This document shows positions 25,085 to 35,122 of a stretch of DNA of 64,000 bases, piece by piece. The position numbers and the translations under genes are program-made. Source of the DNA: Acidobacteriota bacterium (GTDB lineage: Bacteria; Acidobacteriota; Terriglobia; Bryobacterales; Bryobacteraceae). The stretch lies in the NCBI GenBank assembly GCA_017307505.1, contig JAFKEE010000057.1, positions 1 to 64,000 on the forward strand. The letters are read 5' to 3'. The notes beneath the pieces are model-generated. The model saw only the letters and a list, made by a program, of their open reading frames with translations, had not been told where the DNA came from and did not search any database. Position 1 is the first letter of the stretch; each line of letters begins with the position of its first letter.

Positions 25085-26578
25085 TTACTGATGCCGGGCC
25101 GGGCCCTTGGGCCTCCCAATGAACTGCGGCGGGAAATCGGCCGGCCTGGCCTTGTCCGGGTTGCGCAGGCTCTGCTGGCTGCCGCCGTCGGGCTGCAGCG
25201 GGATGCTCATGCCGCCGGTCTGTTCGAGCACCTCGAAGAGGCGTTTGCGCATTTCCGCGGCGATGGCTTTGTGGTTCTCGCTGTTGATGAGATTGCGGCT
25301 CTCCAGCGGGTCTTCCTGCAAGTCGTAGAGTTCATCGATGTCCCAGACGCCCTGGCAGCGGATGAACTTGTAGCGGTCGCCGCGCAGGGCGTGGACGGTG
25401 GGCGTCTGCGGGAAGTTGCGTTCCCAATAGTATTCGTAGAGCAGTTCCTTGCGCCAGCCGACGGATTCGCCGCGGGCCAGCGGCAGCCAGCTCATGCCGT
25501 CGAGGCCGGCGGGCGCAGGCACGCCGCAGGTGTCGAGCACGGTAGGCATGATGTCGAGCCCGGCGACCACCTGGTTGACGGTCTTGCCGCCCCGGAAAAG
25601 TTCCGGGCAGCGGGCCAGCAGCGGCACGCGCATGGATTCCTCATAGGCGGTGCGCTTGTCGATGAGGCCGTGCTCGCCGAAGGCAAAGCCGTTGTCGCCC
25701 ATGTAGACGACGAGGGTGGAGTCGAGTTCGCCGCGGGCCTTGAGGGCGTCAAAAACGCGGCCGACACTGTCGTCGACGGCCATCAGGGTTTCGGCGTAGC
25801 GCTTATAGTAATCGGCGATGTCGAGTTGGGAGTGGTAAGGGTAGTCGACACCGTGCCAGGAGTTGCGCTGGTTGCGGACCCACATGGGCCGGTTCTGGGC
25901 CATCTCGCCCGATTCCTGCATGGTGGGCGGGTAGACGAACTTGGCGTCCTTGTAGCGGCCTTTGTGGCGGGGCGCGGGTTCGAATTCGGCGTGGACGGCC
26001 TTGTGCGAAAGGTACATGAAATAGGGCTGGCTCTTTGGCAGGGAGTTCAGCCAGTTCAGGGAGTAGTCGGTGAGCTCATCGGTGATGTAGCCCTTTTGCG
26101 GCACTTTGCGGCCATTGACATTCAGACCGTTCGGGTTGGGCAGGTAGGTGCCCTGGCCGAGAAAACTGACCCACTCGTCGAAGCCGGGTTGAGGCGCGTC
26201 GCCTGAGTTCCCCATGTGCCATTTGCCGAAGAAGCCGGTTTTGTAGCCGGCCTTCTGCAGATAGGAGGGGAAGAAGGTGGTTCCTTTGGGAATGGCGGTG
26301 TTGTTGTCGACGATCCTGTGGCGATGGGCGTAGACTCCGGTGAGGATGGAGGCCCGGCTGGGCGAGCAGAGCGCGGTGGTGACGAAGGCATTCCGGAAGT
26401 GGGCGCCTTCGGCGGCGATGCGGTCGAGTTGTGGCGTCTCCAGCCAGGGCTGGGCTTTCAGGAAGCCCAGCGCATCGTAGCGGTGGTCGTCGCTGAGGAT
26501 GAAGATCACGTTGCGCGGCTTGGCCGCGTTGTTCAGGCTCAGGGCGGCCGCGCCGGCCAGGATTTCTCTGCGGGTCAT
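25085..26578 (-). CDS. Tat-type sulfatase (type I, formylglycine-dependent)
   Basis: 497 residues. The N-terminus MTRREILAGAAALSL is a short twin-arginine-like signal. The metal site begins with D30-D31 in FILSDDHRYDA, and C71 of the CSPSR motif is the residue converted to formylglycine by a sulfatase-maturing enzyme. GKWHMG and the C-terminal DIDELYDLQEDPLE are also family features. It hydrolyses sulfate esters of carbohydrates or similar polymers. It stands 9 bp after hemL on the same strand and converges with the M28 peptidase gene, 3 bp apart. The substrate is not predictable. Confidence 0.93.
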   Translation of the reverse strand: MTRREILAGAAALSLNNAAKPRNVIFILSDDHRYDALGFLKAQPWLETPQLDRIAAEGAHFRNAFVTTALCSPSRASILTGVYAHRHRIVDNNTAIPKGTTFFPSYLQKAGYKTGFFGKWHMGNSGDAPQPGFDEWVSFLGQGTYLPNPNGLNVNGRKVPQKGYITDELTDYSLNWLNSLPKSQPYFMYLSHKAVHAEFEPAPRHKGRYKDAKFVYPPTMQESGEMAQNRPMWVRNQRNSWHGVDYPYHSQLDIADYYKRYAETLMAVDDSVGRVFDALKARGELDSTLVVYMGDNGFAFGEHGLIDKRTAYEESMRVPLLARCPELFRGGKTVNQVVAGLDIMPTVLDTCGVPAPAGLDGMSWLPLARGESVGWRKELLYEYYWERNFPQTPTVHALRGDRYKFIRCQGVWDIDELYDLQEDPLESRNLINSENHKAIAAEMRKRLFEVLEQTGGMSIPLQPDGGSQQSLRNPDKARPADFPPQFIGRPKGPARHQ

Positions 26579-26587
26579 GCCGCTACA

Positions 26588-27844
26588 TTAGCGGAAAGAG
26601 CGGATGGCCTGCACGGTGGTGTCGACGGCCGCTTCGTCGTGAGCGGCGCTGACGAAGCCGGCCTCGAACTGGGAGGGCGGCAGGTAGACGCCGTTTTCCA
26701 GCAAGTGGTGGAAGAAGGCGTTGAAGCGGGCGGTGTCGGCGGACTTGGCGGTGTCCCAGCCGGTGACGGGTCCGGTGCCGAAGAAGAAAGTGAACATGGA
26801 GCCGACGCGGTTGACGGTGACGCCTTCCGGAGCGGCTTCGGTGATGCGGGCGGCGGCGCGGTCGATCTGCTGGTAGACCTCTTTGTGGGTCTTGAGGTAG
26901 CGGAGCATGGCGAGGCCGGAGGCGACGGCCAGCGGGTTTCCGGAGAGCGTGCCGGCCTGGTAGATGTTGCCGGAGGGGGCGACGCGGCTCATGATGTCGG
27001 CGCGTCCGCCATAGGCAGCGATGGGGAGTCCGCCGCCGATGACTTTGCCGAAGGTAGAGAGGTCCGGTCGGATGCCGTAGAGCTCCTGGGCTCCGCCGAA
27101 GCTGACGCGGAAGCCGGTCATGACTTCGTCGAAGATGAGCAGGGCGCCGTGCTTGTTGCAGAGGGCCTGCATCGCCTGGAGGTAGCCGGGCAGCGGCGGG
27201 ACGCAGCCCATGTTGCCGACGACGGGCTCTACGATGACGGCGGCGATTTCGTTGCCGTGGGCGGTGAAGGCGGCTTCGAGGGCTTCGACGCTGTTGTAGG
27301 GCAGGGCGAGGGTGGTTTCCGCGAAAGCGCGGGGGACGCCGGCGGTATCGGCGATGCCGAGAGTCGCCATGCCGCTGCCGGCCTTGACCAGCAGGGAGTC
27401 GACGTGGCCGTGGTAGCAGCCTTCGAACTTGATGGTGAGATCGCGGCCGGTGAAGCCGCGGGCCACGCGCAGGGCGCTCATGGTGGCCTCAGTGCCGGAG
27501 TTCACCAGACGCACCATCTCCATGGAGGGGACGGCGGAGGTAATCTCTTCGGCGAGCTCGATCTCCCGTTCCGTGGGGGCGCCGAAGCTGGTGCCGGTTT
27601 CGACGACCGAGCGGATGGCATCCATCACAGGCGGAAAGCAGTGGCCGAGGATGAGCGGGCCCCAGGAGCAGACGTAGTCGATGTAGGAGTTGCCGTCCAC
27701 ATCGAACAGGCGGCAGCCGGAGCCGCGCTCTATAAAGCGGGGCGAACCGCCGACGCCGCGAAAGGCGCGGACGGGCGAGTTGACGCCACCAGGGATCAGT
27801 TTCCGGGCACGCTCCATTAACTGGGCGCTACGTTCAGTGTTCAC
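26588..27844 (-). CDS. hemL: Glutamate-1-semialdehyde 2,1-aminomutase
   Basis: 418 residues. HemL converts glutamate-1-semialdehyde to 5-aminolevulinate in the C5 route to heme and other tetrapyrroles, using PLP. The start [20 protein letters not shown] with PVRAF is typical, as are [16 protein letters not shown] and the catalytic Lys in [10 protein letters not shown]. The start codon is GTG 27844. It lies 3 bp after the reductase-like gene and 9 bp before the sulfatase gene, all on the minus strand. The neighbouring reductase of chlorophyll/isoprenoid type makes co-location with hemL notable. Confidence 0.95.
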   Translation of the reverse strand: MNTERSAQLMERARKLIPGGVNSPVRAFRGVGGSPRFIERGSGCRLFDVDGNSYIDYVCSWGPLILGHCFPPVMDAIRSVVETGTSFGAPTEREIELAEEITSAVPSMEMVRLVNSGTEATMSALRVARGFTGRDLTIKFEGCYHGHVDSLLVKAGSGMATLGIADTAGVPRAFAETTLALPYNSVEALEAAFTAHGNEIAAVIVEPVVGNMGCVPPLPGYLQAMQALCNKHGALLIFDEVMTGFRVSFGGAQELYGIRPDLSTFGKVIGGGLPIAAYGGRADIMSRVAPSGNIYQAGTLSGNPLAVASGLAMLRYLKTHKEVYQQIDRAAARITEAAPEGVTVNRVGSMFTFFFGTGPVTGWDTAKSADTARFNAFFHHLLENGVYLPPSQFEAGFVSAAHDEAAVDTTVQAIRSFR

Positions 27845-27847
27845 GTT

Positions 27848-29026
27848 TCAGCGTCCTTCCTTGACGACCCGATGACCCAGCATCGAGCCCATGCAGACTT
27901 CCAGAAATGTTCCGTTCAGATTGGCCAGCAGGCGGGCCTTGAGATCGAGATAGCCCTGCGTGCCGGAGAAGAGGTCCTGCACGATCTCCATCATGCGCGG
28001 GCTGCGGCGCATCAACTCAATCATCCGCGCGGGCACGCTGGAGAACAGGATCCGCTGGATGAAGAAGCGTTTGGCGAGGCCGGCTCCGAGGGTGAGATCC
28101 TCCATGAACTCGCGGTGAATGAGCGAGCGGTAGAACGCCGGGCGCTGGGCGGGATCGAGTTCCTCGTTCAGGATCGATTGGGCGGCGAGATCGCCGGAGC
28201 GGAACGCGTAGTAGAGGCCTTCGCCGGTGACGGGATCGACCAGGCCGGCGGCGTCGCCCACGGCCATCCAGCCCTCTCCGCTGACGCGATTGCTGCGCCA
28301 GGAGGGGCGTTCGAGGGCAGGGATCATGTGTCCGTAAAACTTGGCGTCCTTAAATGGGATGCCGTTTTCGCGCATGTACTGCTCCAGCCGGGCGCGCATT
28401 TTGGCGGCTGGTTCGCCCTTGCCGCAGATGCCGACGGAGAGGTGGCCGCAGCGCGGGAAGACCCAGATATAGCCCTCGAAGTTGGGGAAGAACTGGATGT
28501 CGATGCGGCTGCGTTCGTCGGCGACCCAGTAGCCGAGGGCGTACATGGTGTCGGCGGCGGACCACTCCGTGCCGACGTTGCGGAGGGAGTTGCGGGCTCC
28601 GGTGGCGACGACGACGAAATCGGCGTCCAGGGCGCCTTTGCGGGTTTTGATGGACCAGCGGCTGCCTTTGCGGGCCAGGCCGGTGACGCGGTCCTGCTCG
28701 ATCTGGACGCCCGAATGTTCGGCGCGCTGCAGCAGCATGCTGTTCAGGTCGTAGCGCGAGAAGATGACCAGAGGCTGGGTGAGGCGCATCTGGACGGAGC
28801 CGCCGCGCGGTTCGGCGAGCACGGCGTCGCTGACGACTTTTTTCGGGCGGTCGTTCTCGAGCAGGAACGGGTAGCGAGTATAGGCCTTAAAGGTAATGCC
28901 GCCGCCACAGGGCTTTTCCCAGGCGAGCTTTTCGTCGAGCAGGATGGTGTCGAGGCCGGCTGCCGCGATGCCCGCGGCGGCCATGGAGCCTGCCGGTCCT
29001 CCGCCCAGGACGGCGACGCGCTTCAC
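27848..29026 (-). CDS. Geranylgeranyl-reductase-family FAD oxidoreductase
   Basis: 392 residues. The FAD-binding motif GGGPAGSMAAAGIAAAG lies at the start; ATGARNSLR and the second flavin motif GWMAVGDAAGLVDPVTGEG follow. PCGGGIT near residue 40 is characteristic of the geranylgeranyl-reductase (ChlP/Bch P-like) family, which saturates prenyl chains of lipids or quinones with NAD(P)H. The frame extends to 29191, but GTG 29026 has GGAG nine bases upstream and overlaps the upstream gene's stop by 4 bp (GTGA). Substrate unknown; menaquinone or membrane lipid chains are possible. Confidence 0.85.
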   Translation of the reverse strand: MKRVAVLGGGPAGSMAAAGIAAAGLDTILLDEKLAWEKPCGGGITFKAYTRYPFLLENDRPKKVVSDAVLAEPRGGSVQMRLTQPLVIFSRYDLNSMLLQRAEHSGVQIEQDRVTGLARKGSRWSIKTRKGALDADFVVVATGARNSLRNVGTEWSAADTMYALGYWVADERSRIDIQFFPNFEGYIWVFPRCGHLSVGICGKGEPAAKMRARLEQYMRENGIPFKDAKFYGHMIPALERPSWRSNRVSGEGWMAVGDAAGLVDPVTGEGLYYAFRSGDLAAQSILNEELDPAQRPAFYRSLIHREFMEDLTLGAGLAKRFFIQRILFSSVPARMIELMRRSPRMMEIVQDLFSGTQGYLDLKARLLANLNGTFLEVCMGSMLGHRVVKEGR

Positions 29027-29460
29027 TTCTTCTCCGGCATCTTTCCGGAACCCATCGGCGGGTGGTTGGGCGGCATCTCGCCCATGGCCGGCGGGGTGGT
29101 GGCGCCGTGCGGTGAGGCCGGCATAGCGCCGGGGTTCATCCCAGGCATGGCCGCGCCGTGGCCGCTGTCGGCCTTCTTCTTCACAACCCACTCGGAGCCC
29201 TGGCGTTCCAGGGAGTAGCGCATCTGCATGCCGGTGGACGGGTCGGCGCCCTTGGGCTTGAAGGAGACTGACGCTTCGGCTGTGTTGTCTTTGAACGTCA
29301 CGCCGCTGACCGTGATGTCCATGCTGGCCAACTGGAGGCCGCTGTTCTGGCTCAAGTGCTTGATGATGCCCTGCTTGACAGCTTCATCCGTCTGAATGTT
29401 CTTGGAACAGGCAGACAGCAGGAGCGCGGCCAGGGGGACGATCAGTTTCAGGTGTTTCAC
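29023..29460 (-). CDS. Hypothetical lipoprotein, Met/Pro-rich C-terminus
   Basis: 145 residues starting at GTG 29460 (VKHLKLIVPLAALLLSACS), with the lipobox Cys at residue 18. The central domain (QTDEAVKQGIIKHLSQNSGL, MDITVSGVTFKDN) is a small alpha/beta fold; the last 40 residues are rich in Met, Pro and Gly (AAMPGMNPGAMPASPHG), a composition seen in metal- or surface-binding tails. The longer open frame to 29622 has no signal-like start. It is coupled by a 4-bp overlap to the reductase-like gene. Confidence 0.75.
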   Translation of the reverse strand: MKHLKLIVPLAALLLSACSKNIQTDEAVKQGIIKHLSQNSGLQLASMDITVSGVTFKDNTAEASVSFKPKGADPSTGMQMRYSLERQGSEWVVKKKADSGHGAAMPGMNPGAMPASPHGATTPPAMGEMPPNHPPMGSGKMPEKK

Positions 29461-29533
29461 CCTTTGATTATATATTCCTCCCCTCGCGGGGCCAGGACTG
29501 AATTGAGGTCGAGGCCCGCGAGGAGGGAGTACA

Positions 29534-32500
29534 TTAACGAACTGCAATCGTAACGGTTTGCGTGCTGTCCTTGCCGCCGATGCGGAGGACGACGGGGACG
29601 GCGGGGCCGGGCGTGACTTCATCCGGAACCTTGAGGTTCAAGTAGAGATAGCCGGCGAAGCGGCCGGGCGCGGCGCCCGCGTAGTAGACGTCGCAGGGCA
29701 GGCCGCCGATGAGGACCTCGACTTTGGCATCGGGGTGATGATCGGCGTCGTTGATCAACTGGCCATCGGCGGCGGCGGGCGTCAGGATGCCGGCTCCGGC
29801 GGCGTGGAGGATGATGGGGCGGCCATGGACCGCCGGATTGTCGGTGGTGTTGGTGGCGCCGTCTTCGTTCTCCGCCAGGGCCTGGCCCTGACCTGATCCG
29901 TCGGCGGTGTAGAGACCGGGGGCGGTGGGTGTGAGGGCGACGTCGATGGGTGCGCTGGCCAGGCCGTCCCGGGTGACGACGATGGTGGCGCGGTCGCCGG
30001 TGAGTCCGAAGGGGGCGATTGCGGCGATGGAGGTGCTGTCCACCGACTCGAGCGGGGCGGGTGTGCCGTTGATGGTGACGGAGATGCGGCCCAGGGTGGT
30101 GGGCAGCGCTTCGGCCGCGGGGTCGGGCGTCAACTTGTCGCCGCTAAAGAGGAAGCCCTCACCCTGTAGCAGGATGGGCAGTCCGGGCGCGATCGCCTGG
30201 GCCGTGCGTTCCGCCTGATGCAGGACGGTGGTGATGACGGGCGGCGTGGAGTTCTTCACCCGCAGAGTGACCGCTACGGGCATGGCCCCAACGCCGGCCA
30301 GCGGGGAGGAGACCTCGATGCTGGATTTGTATTCCCCAGCTGTGAGGCCCGTGGCGTCCACCTGGACCAGCAGTTCCCCGGCTTTCTGAGGATTCGGAAC
30401 GGCCTTCAGCCAGGTGGCGTCGGTGGGGACCTTGCCCACCAGGGGCAGCGCGCCGGCCGGGCTGGAGACGGCGATGGTCTTCTCCTGCGTGAGGGGGCCC
30501 CCGTCGAGGAGGATGTCGAAGGTGAGGCTTTCCTGCTGCGTCGACGCCTGGGTGGCCATGCCGGAGACGCGGACCAGGAGTCCGTCGGAGGTGCCTCCGA
30601 GGTAGGCGGCGCCGGCGCCGGCGAGCGTGCCGGTAAGGTCCCGCGATGTCGTGAAGCCGCCGACCCAGGTGCCGCTGTCGGTGGCCAGGACGGAGGTGGC
30701 GGAATCCAGGCCGCCGCCGCCCAGCAGGGTGGTGAGGGCGAAGCCCGGGGCGGTTGGGCCCACGCGGGCCAGGAAGATGTCGGTGGAGCCGCCCAACGGT
30801 TCATCCCCAAGTCCGCCTGTCGCCGGGAACTGCAGGGAATTGGTCCAGCCGGCGGCGGCCAGCAGACCACCGGGCTCAATTGCCAGCGACATGGAAATAT
30901 CTATCCCGTCGCCGCCGAGCAGGGTAGAGAAGGGCAGGGTGCTGAGGGTTTTGTCGAACGTCGAAACGAAGGCGTCGATGGCGCCTTCGATCACCGCCTG
31001 CGGCGCGCCGGGCGTGGTGGGGAAGTCGGGCGACTCGCTGCCGCCCGTCACGTGAACCGAGCCGTCGGCGCCGATGGCCATGGCGAAGATCTCGTCGTCG
31101 CCGTCGCCACCCAGGTAAGTGGACTGCAGAATAGCCTGGCCATCCTTATCCAGGTGCATGACGAAGCCATCCGGAGCGATCTGCCCGCAGGAATAGAGGA
31201 CATTCTTGTCCAGAGGGTTCAACGCCAGGCTGACGATGATGTGATTCGAGAGGTCCGCGGAGGGTTGGCTCCAGGTTTGGCCGTAGTTGAGAGACCTGTA
31301 GATGCCGGTGCCGGTCGCGGCGTAGACGACGCCAGGCGCGGCGGTGCTGCTGCGGAACTCATAGGCCCTCGTATAGGGCGAGAGCCCGCCCCGCATGGGC
31401 TGCCACGAGGCGCCGCCGTCGGTGCTGCGGTAGGAACCGCTGAAGACTGACGAGGCGTAGATGATGCTGGGATTGTTCTCGTCAACGTGGATGGAGTTGT
31501 AGATCTCATCGAAGGGGCCCGCATTCAGCGGTGTCCACGTCAAACCGGAGTCGCGGCTGCGATAGACATACAGGTATCCGGCGGCATAGAGGGTCGAGGG
31601 CGTCTGTGGATCGACCGCAATCTGGATGACATACGGATAGTAGTCGTCGATCCCGGCATTGGCGGTATTCCAGGTGTCGCCGCCGTCGGTGCTCTTCATG
31701 ATGCCGCTCGAATTGGTGGTCGCGTAGATCGTTTTGGGGTTCTGAGGGTCGATGGCGAGATGCCAGACGCTTTTCGCCAGCCCAGAATTGGCGGCGGACC
31801 AACTGGCGCCGCCATTGGTCGTTTTGAAAACGCCAACCGTGGATGTGGCGACATAGACATTGGTGGGCGTTTTCGGATCGATGGCCAGATACTGGGTGGC
31901 CGCCGAGGTGAGGCCCGAGTTGGAGGGCGTCCAGGTGAAGCCGCCGTCGGAGGACTTGAAGACCCCGCGCGACGTGGCGACGTAGAGGATCTGGGGGTTC
32001 GAGGGGTCGAGAACCATCGACACGCCCTGGATGCCGCGCATCCCATCGGCGCCGGGGATCCAGGTGCGCCCGGAGTTGCCGGAGTGCCAGACGCCCGCGC
32101 TCTGGTGGGTCTTCTGGAATGCCTTGATCATGGGCAGGTCGCTGGCTGTGGTGGCCCCGGCGACCTGGAACGTGCCGTCCGGAAGGCTGGCGATGGCGAA
32201 GCCCTCCACCCATCCGTTGCCGGTGAGGACCGTGCTGGAGACCAGCGCGGAGCCGGCGGCATTGAGGTGCACAATGATTGCGCCCGGTCCGGAGGAGAAA
32301 GCTCCGCGTGAACCTGCCGACTGGGTGGGAAAGTCCGTCGAATCGGTGTGGCCGGTGATGGCCACGGCACCTGCTGTATCGACACTGATGGCGTCGGGGA
32401 AATCGTCTTTCGTGCCGCCGAGCAGGGTGCAATAAACCAGGCTGCCGTCCTTGCCCAGCAATTTAGCGACAAAGGCATCGTCGCCGCCCTGGCCAAATCG

Positions 32501-33031
32501 CTGAAACGCGGTGGCGGAAGTGGGGAAATCGGACGAAGCGGTCCAGCCGGTGACATAAACGTCGCCTTTGGCGTCCACGGCGACCGCGGTCGCGCTTTCG
32601 GCTTGCGTGCCGCCCAGGCGGGCGGTCCAGATAACCGCCGAACCGTCGGCTTTGAGTTTCTGGACAAATACGTCGCCGCGTTCATGGGCAACGGCGCCGG
32701 TGGTTGCCTGGAATTCGGTGGAAGTGGAGTCGCCGACGACGATCAGATTGCCCTGGGCGTCTTTCGCCAGGCCGTAGATGTCATCCATGGCTTTGCCTCC
32801 CAGATAGCCGGCAGACAGGGCCACACCCGTGCCGGAAGCCAGAGGTGTACGGGTGCTGCCAGCGGCGGCGCGGTTTTTCAGGCGGCCGCGTTGAGGGGAA
32901 TCAGAGGAGCGCAACGCCTGAAGGGTGGCGCGAATATCCGCGGAACGAGCGGATTCCGCGAGACGGGGACGATCAATGGGAGGGCCAGCGAGGAGAAAAG
33001 CCGGCAGGAGAAACGCAAAAATCGTTTTCAT
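29534..33031 (-). CDS. Large secreted propeller protein: SBBP repeats, sortilin/BNR-type repeats, TIGR03437-type C-terminus
   Basis: 1,165 residues with a Sec signal (MKTIFAFLLPAFLLAGPP). Residues 60-270 and 610-790 carry SBBP-type repeats (YVTGWTASSDFPT, VHVTGGSESPDFPT). Between them lie BNR/VPS10-like repeats such as SSDGGFTWTPSNSGL, TTNGGASWSAANSGL and STDGGDTWNTANAG. The last 230 residues match the Solibacter C-terminal domain (TIGR03437), with APGLYTADGSG, GRPIILHAAGAG and VEVLIGG. Such proteins are surface-exposed or secreted, of unknown ligand. M1 of the longest frame (GTG 33049) has no ribosome binding site; ATG 33031 gives the signal peptide. Confidence 0.9.
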   Translation of the reverse strand: MKTIFAFLLPAFLLAGPPIDRPRLAESARSADIRATLQALRSSDSPQRGRLKNRAAAGSTRTPLASGTGVALSAGYLGGKAMDDIYGLAKDAQGNLIVVGDSTSTEFQATTGAVAHERGDVFVQKLKADGSAVIWTARLGGTQAESATAVAVDAKGDVYVTGWTASSDFPTSATAFQRFGQGGDDAFVAKLLGKDGSLVYCTLLGGTKDDFPDAISVDTAGAVAITGHTDSTDFPTQSAGSRGAFSSGPGAIIVHLNAAGSALVSSTVLTGNGWVEGFAIASLPDGTFQVAGATTASDLPMIKAFQKTHQSAGVWHSGNSGRTWIPGADGMRGIQGVSMVLDPSNPQILYVATSRGVFKSSDGGFTWTPSNSGLTSAATQYLAIDPKTPTNVYVATSTVGVFKTTNGGASWSAANSGLAKSVWHLAIDPQNPKTIYATTNSSGIMKSTDGGDTWNTANAGIDDYYPYVIQIAVDPQTPSTLYAAGYLYVYRSRDSGLTWTPLNAGPFDEIYNSIHVDENNPSIIYASSVFSGSYRSTDGGASWQPMRGGLSPYTRAYEFRSSTAAPGVVYAATGTGIYRSLNYGQTWSQPSADLSNHIIVSLALNPLDKNVLYSCGQIAPDGFVMHLDKDGQAILQSTYLGGDGDDEIFAMAIGADGSVHVTGGSESPDFPTTPGAPQAVIEGAIDAFVSTFDKTLSTLPFSTLLGGDGIDISMSLAIEPGGLLAAAGWTNSLQFPATGGLGDEPLGGSTDIFLARVGPTAPGFALTTLLGGGGLDSATSVLATDSGTWVGGFTTSRDLTGTLAGAGAAYLGGTSDGLLVRVSGMATQASTQQESLTFDILLDGGPLTQEKTIAVSSPAGALPLVGKVPTDATWLKAVPNPQKAGELLVQVDATGLTAGEYKSSIEVSSPLAGVGAMPVAVTLRVKNSTPPVITTVLHQAERTAQAIAPGLPILLQGEGFLFSGDKLTPDPAAEALPTTLGRISVTINGTPAPLESVDSTSIAAIAPFGLTGDRATIVVTRDGLASAPIDVALTPTAPGLYTADGSGQGQALAENEDGATNTTDNPAVHGRPIILHAAGAGILTPAAADGQLINDADHHPDAKVEVLIGGLPCDVYYAGAAPGRFAGYLYLNLKVPDEVTPGPAVPVVLRIGGKDSTQTVTIAVR

Positions 33032-33120
33032 TGGAGCTGCGAGGCACACAAAGACCGTAAGCAGATCTATTATGCTGCATCGTCAGCCAAATTTGTAACG
33101 AAGAGTTAAAAAAATGCGAT

Positions 33121-33939
33121 TTACGGGATGCGGGCCGCTAATTGTCCTGCCCGTTGTGCCGCGTCGCCCGAGGCGGCGTTGGTATAGCCGGCCACGCGCA
33201 TTCCTTTCCGGAATAGGCACATTTTGCCGAGATAGCGGTCTTCGGTGACGTAGCCTTCGTCGCCCACCTGCGCCGCGGTTCCGCCAGGAAAGCGTTCTTT
33301 CAATTTCGAGAAGAGCGCGGTGGCGGCGGCGGGTGATTCCTCTGTGACGACAAATGACTTGCCTTCCTCATACTGGGCGAGGTAGCCCCGTTTGAGAATG
33401 CGTAGGCCTAGTACGCTCTGTGGTACCAGGCGGGGCGAGCCGGCCTGCAGCCGCTCTTTGGGGAACCATCCCAACTCGACGGGGATTTCGGTCGTCCCGG
33501 TGATCTTCTTTTCCAGTTCCTGCGCCGCGGCGCGCAACAGGGCGGTATATTCCGCTTCGGGTTCGGCTGCGATCTCACCCAAATACTGCCCTTTCACGAA
33601 CAGGACTTTGCGGCCCGTCACCTGTCCGCCGGCGCCGATCTTCTCCGTGGGCAGCCGGGGGTCGAGATTCCCTGTGAACATTCCGTACGCCAATTCGGGT
33701 GAAGGAAATGTACTGATATCCACAATCAGGGTGACGCCGCCTTTCTTGCAGGTGACGCCCGTCATGCTTTTGAAACCGTACAGGAAATACCCTTCCGAAT
33801 TCCCATTCATGTATTCGTACAGGGTCTCGGTGTCAAATTGACGCACCTTTCCGTCCTGGACGAAACCCGGCGCGATGGAGCAGTCCGGAGACTGCCCCAT
33901 TGCCGCCAATCCGATCAGAGACAGCAGTAAAACCCTCAC
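33121..33939 (-). CDS. DUF6599-like secreted protein
   Basis: 272 residues starting at GTG 33939, with a signal peptide (RVLLLSLIGLAAMGQ). The mature start (FVQDGKVRQFDTETLYEYMNG) and segments such as SEGYFLYGF and LVIDISTFPSPELAYGMF (read from the translation) resemble DUF6599, a family often placed near ferredoxin-type oxidoreductases in acidobacteria. The start overlaps the stop of the aldo/keto reductase by 4 bp (GTGA), with GGAG nine bases upstream inside that gene, so they are co-translated. The longer frame to 34161 is a shadow of that reductase. Confidence 0.78.
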   Translation of the reverse strand: MRVLLLSLIGLAAMGQSPDCSIAPGFVQDGKVRQFDTETLYEYMNGNSEGYFLYGFKSMTGVTCKKGGVTLIVDISTFPSPELAYGMFTGNLDPRLPTEKIGAGGQVTGRKVLFVKGQYLGEIAAEPEAEYTALLRAAAQELEKKITGTTEIPVELGWFPKERLQAGSPRLVPQSVLGLRILKRGYLAQYEEGKSFVVTEESPAAATALFSKLKERFPGGTAAQVGDEGYVTEDRYLGKMCLFRKGMRVAGYTNAASGDAAQRAGQLAARIP

Positions 33940-35060
33940 GCAAACATCTCCTGCGCGCGGGCTACCCGTTCCGCCACCCGGACGCCGTTCGGGCAACTGA
34001 TGCTGCAGTTCGTGCAATCGCCACACTTCACCTGCTGCAGGTTCTCGGGCAGGGTCTGGTAGTTTTCCCGTCCGAGCGCGAATTCCCCATAGCCTTCGGC
34101 GTAGCTGACATAGCGAATGATGTCGCTGACCGGCAGGCCCTGGGCGCACTTGCCCGAGCACGATCCGCAGAAGCGGCAGTACAGGGGGCTGATGAACTTC
34201 AATTGGGCGGCCAGCAGCTTGTCGTCGACTTCCTTCTTATACCCGGCGGCGACGGCCTTGAAGTTTTCATCCAGCTGATCGGCATCCATGATGCCCGGGA
34301 TGGAGGTATGGATCGCGGGCCGGCGCACGGCCCACTTCAAGGCGGCGGCCATGGTGCCGGTCTTCGACAGTTTTTCGAACATCGGCGAACCCTGTTTGTT
34401 CTGGCGGAAACCGCCGGCCATCACCTTCATGGCCACGATGCCCAGGCCGGCCGCGTTGGCTTTGTCGATGAGGGTGTCGAGCTCGGGATCCATCGTGAAG
34501 TTGTAGCTCATGAGAAGGACGTCGGTGCGCTTCTTCTCGATGAGGAACGGGATCATCTCTTTGTGGCCGCTGTGGAAGCTGACGCCCTTGAAGCGGACTT
34601 TGCCGGCCTTGACCGCTTCGTCCTGCGCGTCGAAGAGCTCGTCGGGTGTGGCCGAGGGCGTGGAGCGAGAGTGCAGGTACCACACGTCGATGTGATCGGT
34701 CTGCAACTCCTTGAGGGTGGTATCCAGATTCGCCAGCACCTCGGCTTTGGTCTTGCCGGGCGTCTTGCTGGTGATGTGGAGTTTGTCGCGGCGGCTCTTC
34801 AGGGCCGCACCGACCATTCTCTCGTTGTTTCCGTTCTGGTAGCCGCGGGCCGTGTCGAACCAGTTGATGCCGGCGTCGGCAGCCTGTTCGATGACGGTCG
34901 GGTCGGAGGTGGTCATGCAGCCGAAGCCGAGCACGGTCACCTTAATGCCGGTCTTGCCCAGGGTTCTCTTGGGCATCTCGAGGGCGGAAGGCGCCGCCTC
35001 CAGGCCTACTGTTCCAGCCAGGCCGATGCCGGCCAGGAATCCGCGTCGGGTCGCGCTCAT
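33936..35060 (-). CDS. Tat-exported aldo/keto reductase with C-terminal 2x[4Fe-4S] ferredoxin domain
   Basis: 374 residues. The Tat signal TRRGFLAGIGLAG is followed by an AKR barrel with the catalytic tetrad visible: D in FDTARGY, Y of the same motif, K in ITSKTPG and H in WYLHS. The last 90 residues carry two C-x2-C-x2-C-x3-C clusters (CRFCGSCSGKC and CGDCTNCSISC). It shares its plan with the gene at 36203, so this is a paralogous pair. A membrane or periplasmic redox role is likely; the substrate is unknown. The divergent DUF362 gene starts 62 bp away. Confidence 0.9.
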   Translation of the reverse strand: MSATRRGFLAGIGLAGTVGLEAAPSALEMPKRTLGKTGIKVTVLGFGCMTTSDPTVIEQAADAGINWFDTARGYQNGNNERMVGAALKSRRDKLHITSKTPGKTKAEVLANLDTTLKELQTDHIDVWYLHSRSTPSATPDELFDAQDEAVKAGKVRFKGVSFHSGHKEMIPFLIEKKRTDVLLMSYNFTMDPELDTLIDKANAAGLGIVAMKVMAGGFRQNKQGSPMFEKLSKTGTMAAALKWAVRRPAIHTSIPGIMDADQLDENFKAVAAGYKKEVDDKLLAAQLKFISPLYCRFCGSCSGKCAQGLPVSDIIRYVSYAEGYGEFALGRENYQTLPENLQQVKCGDCTNCSISCPNGVRVAERVARAQEMFA

Positions 35061-35122
35061 GTCGAAATCCTCCTTTACAGAGTTTCAGCTCTTTACATAC
35101 TATATTGACAGAGGTGTTCGCA

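Noticed and set aside
35105-35110. TTGACA as a -35 box for the DUF362 gene
   Set aside because: It is only 12 bases from the ATG, too close to allow a -10 box and transcript start.
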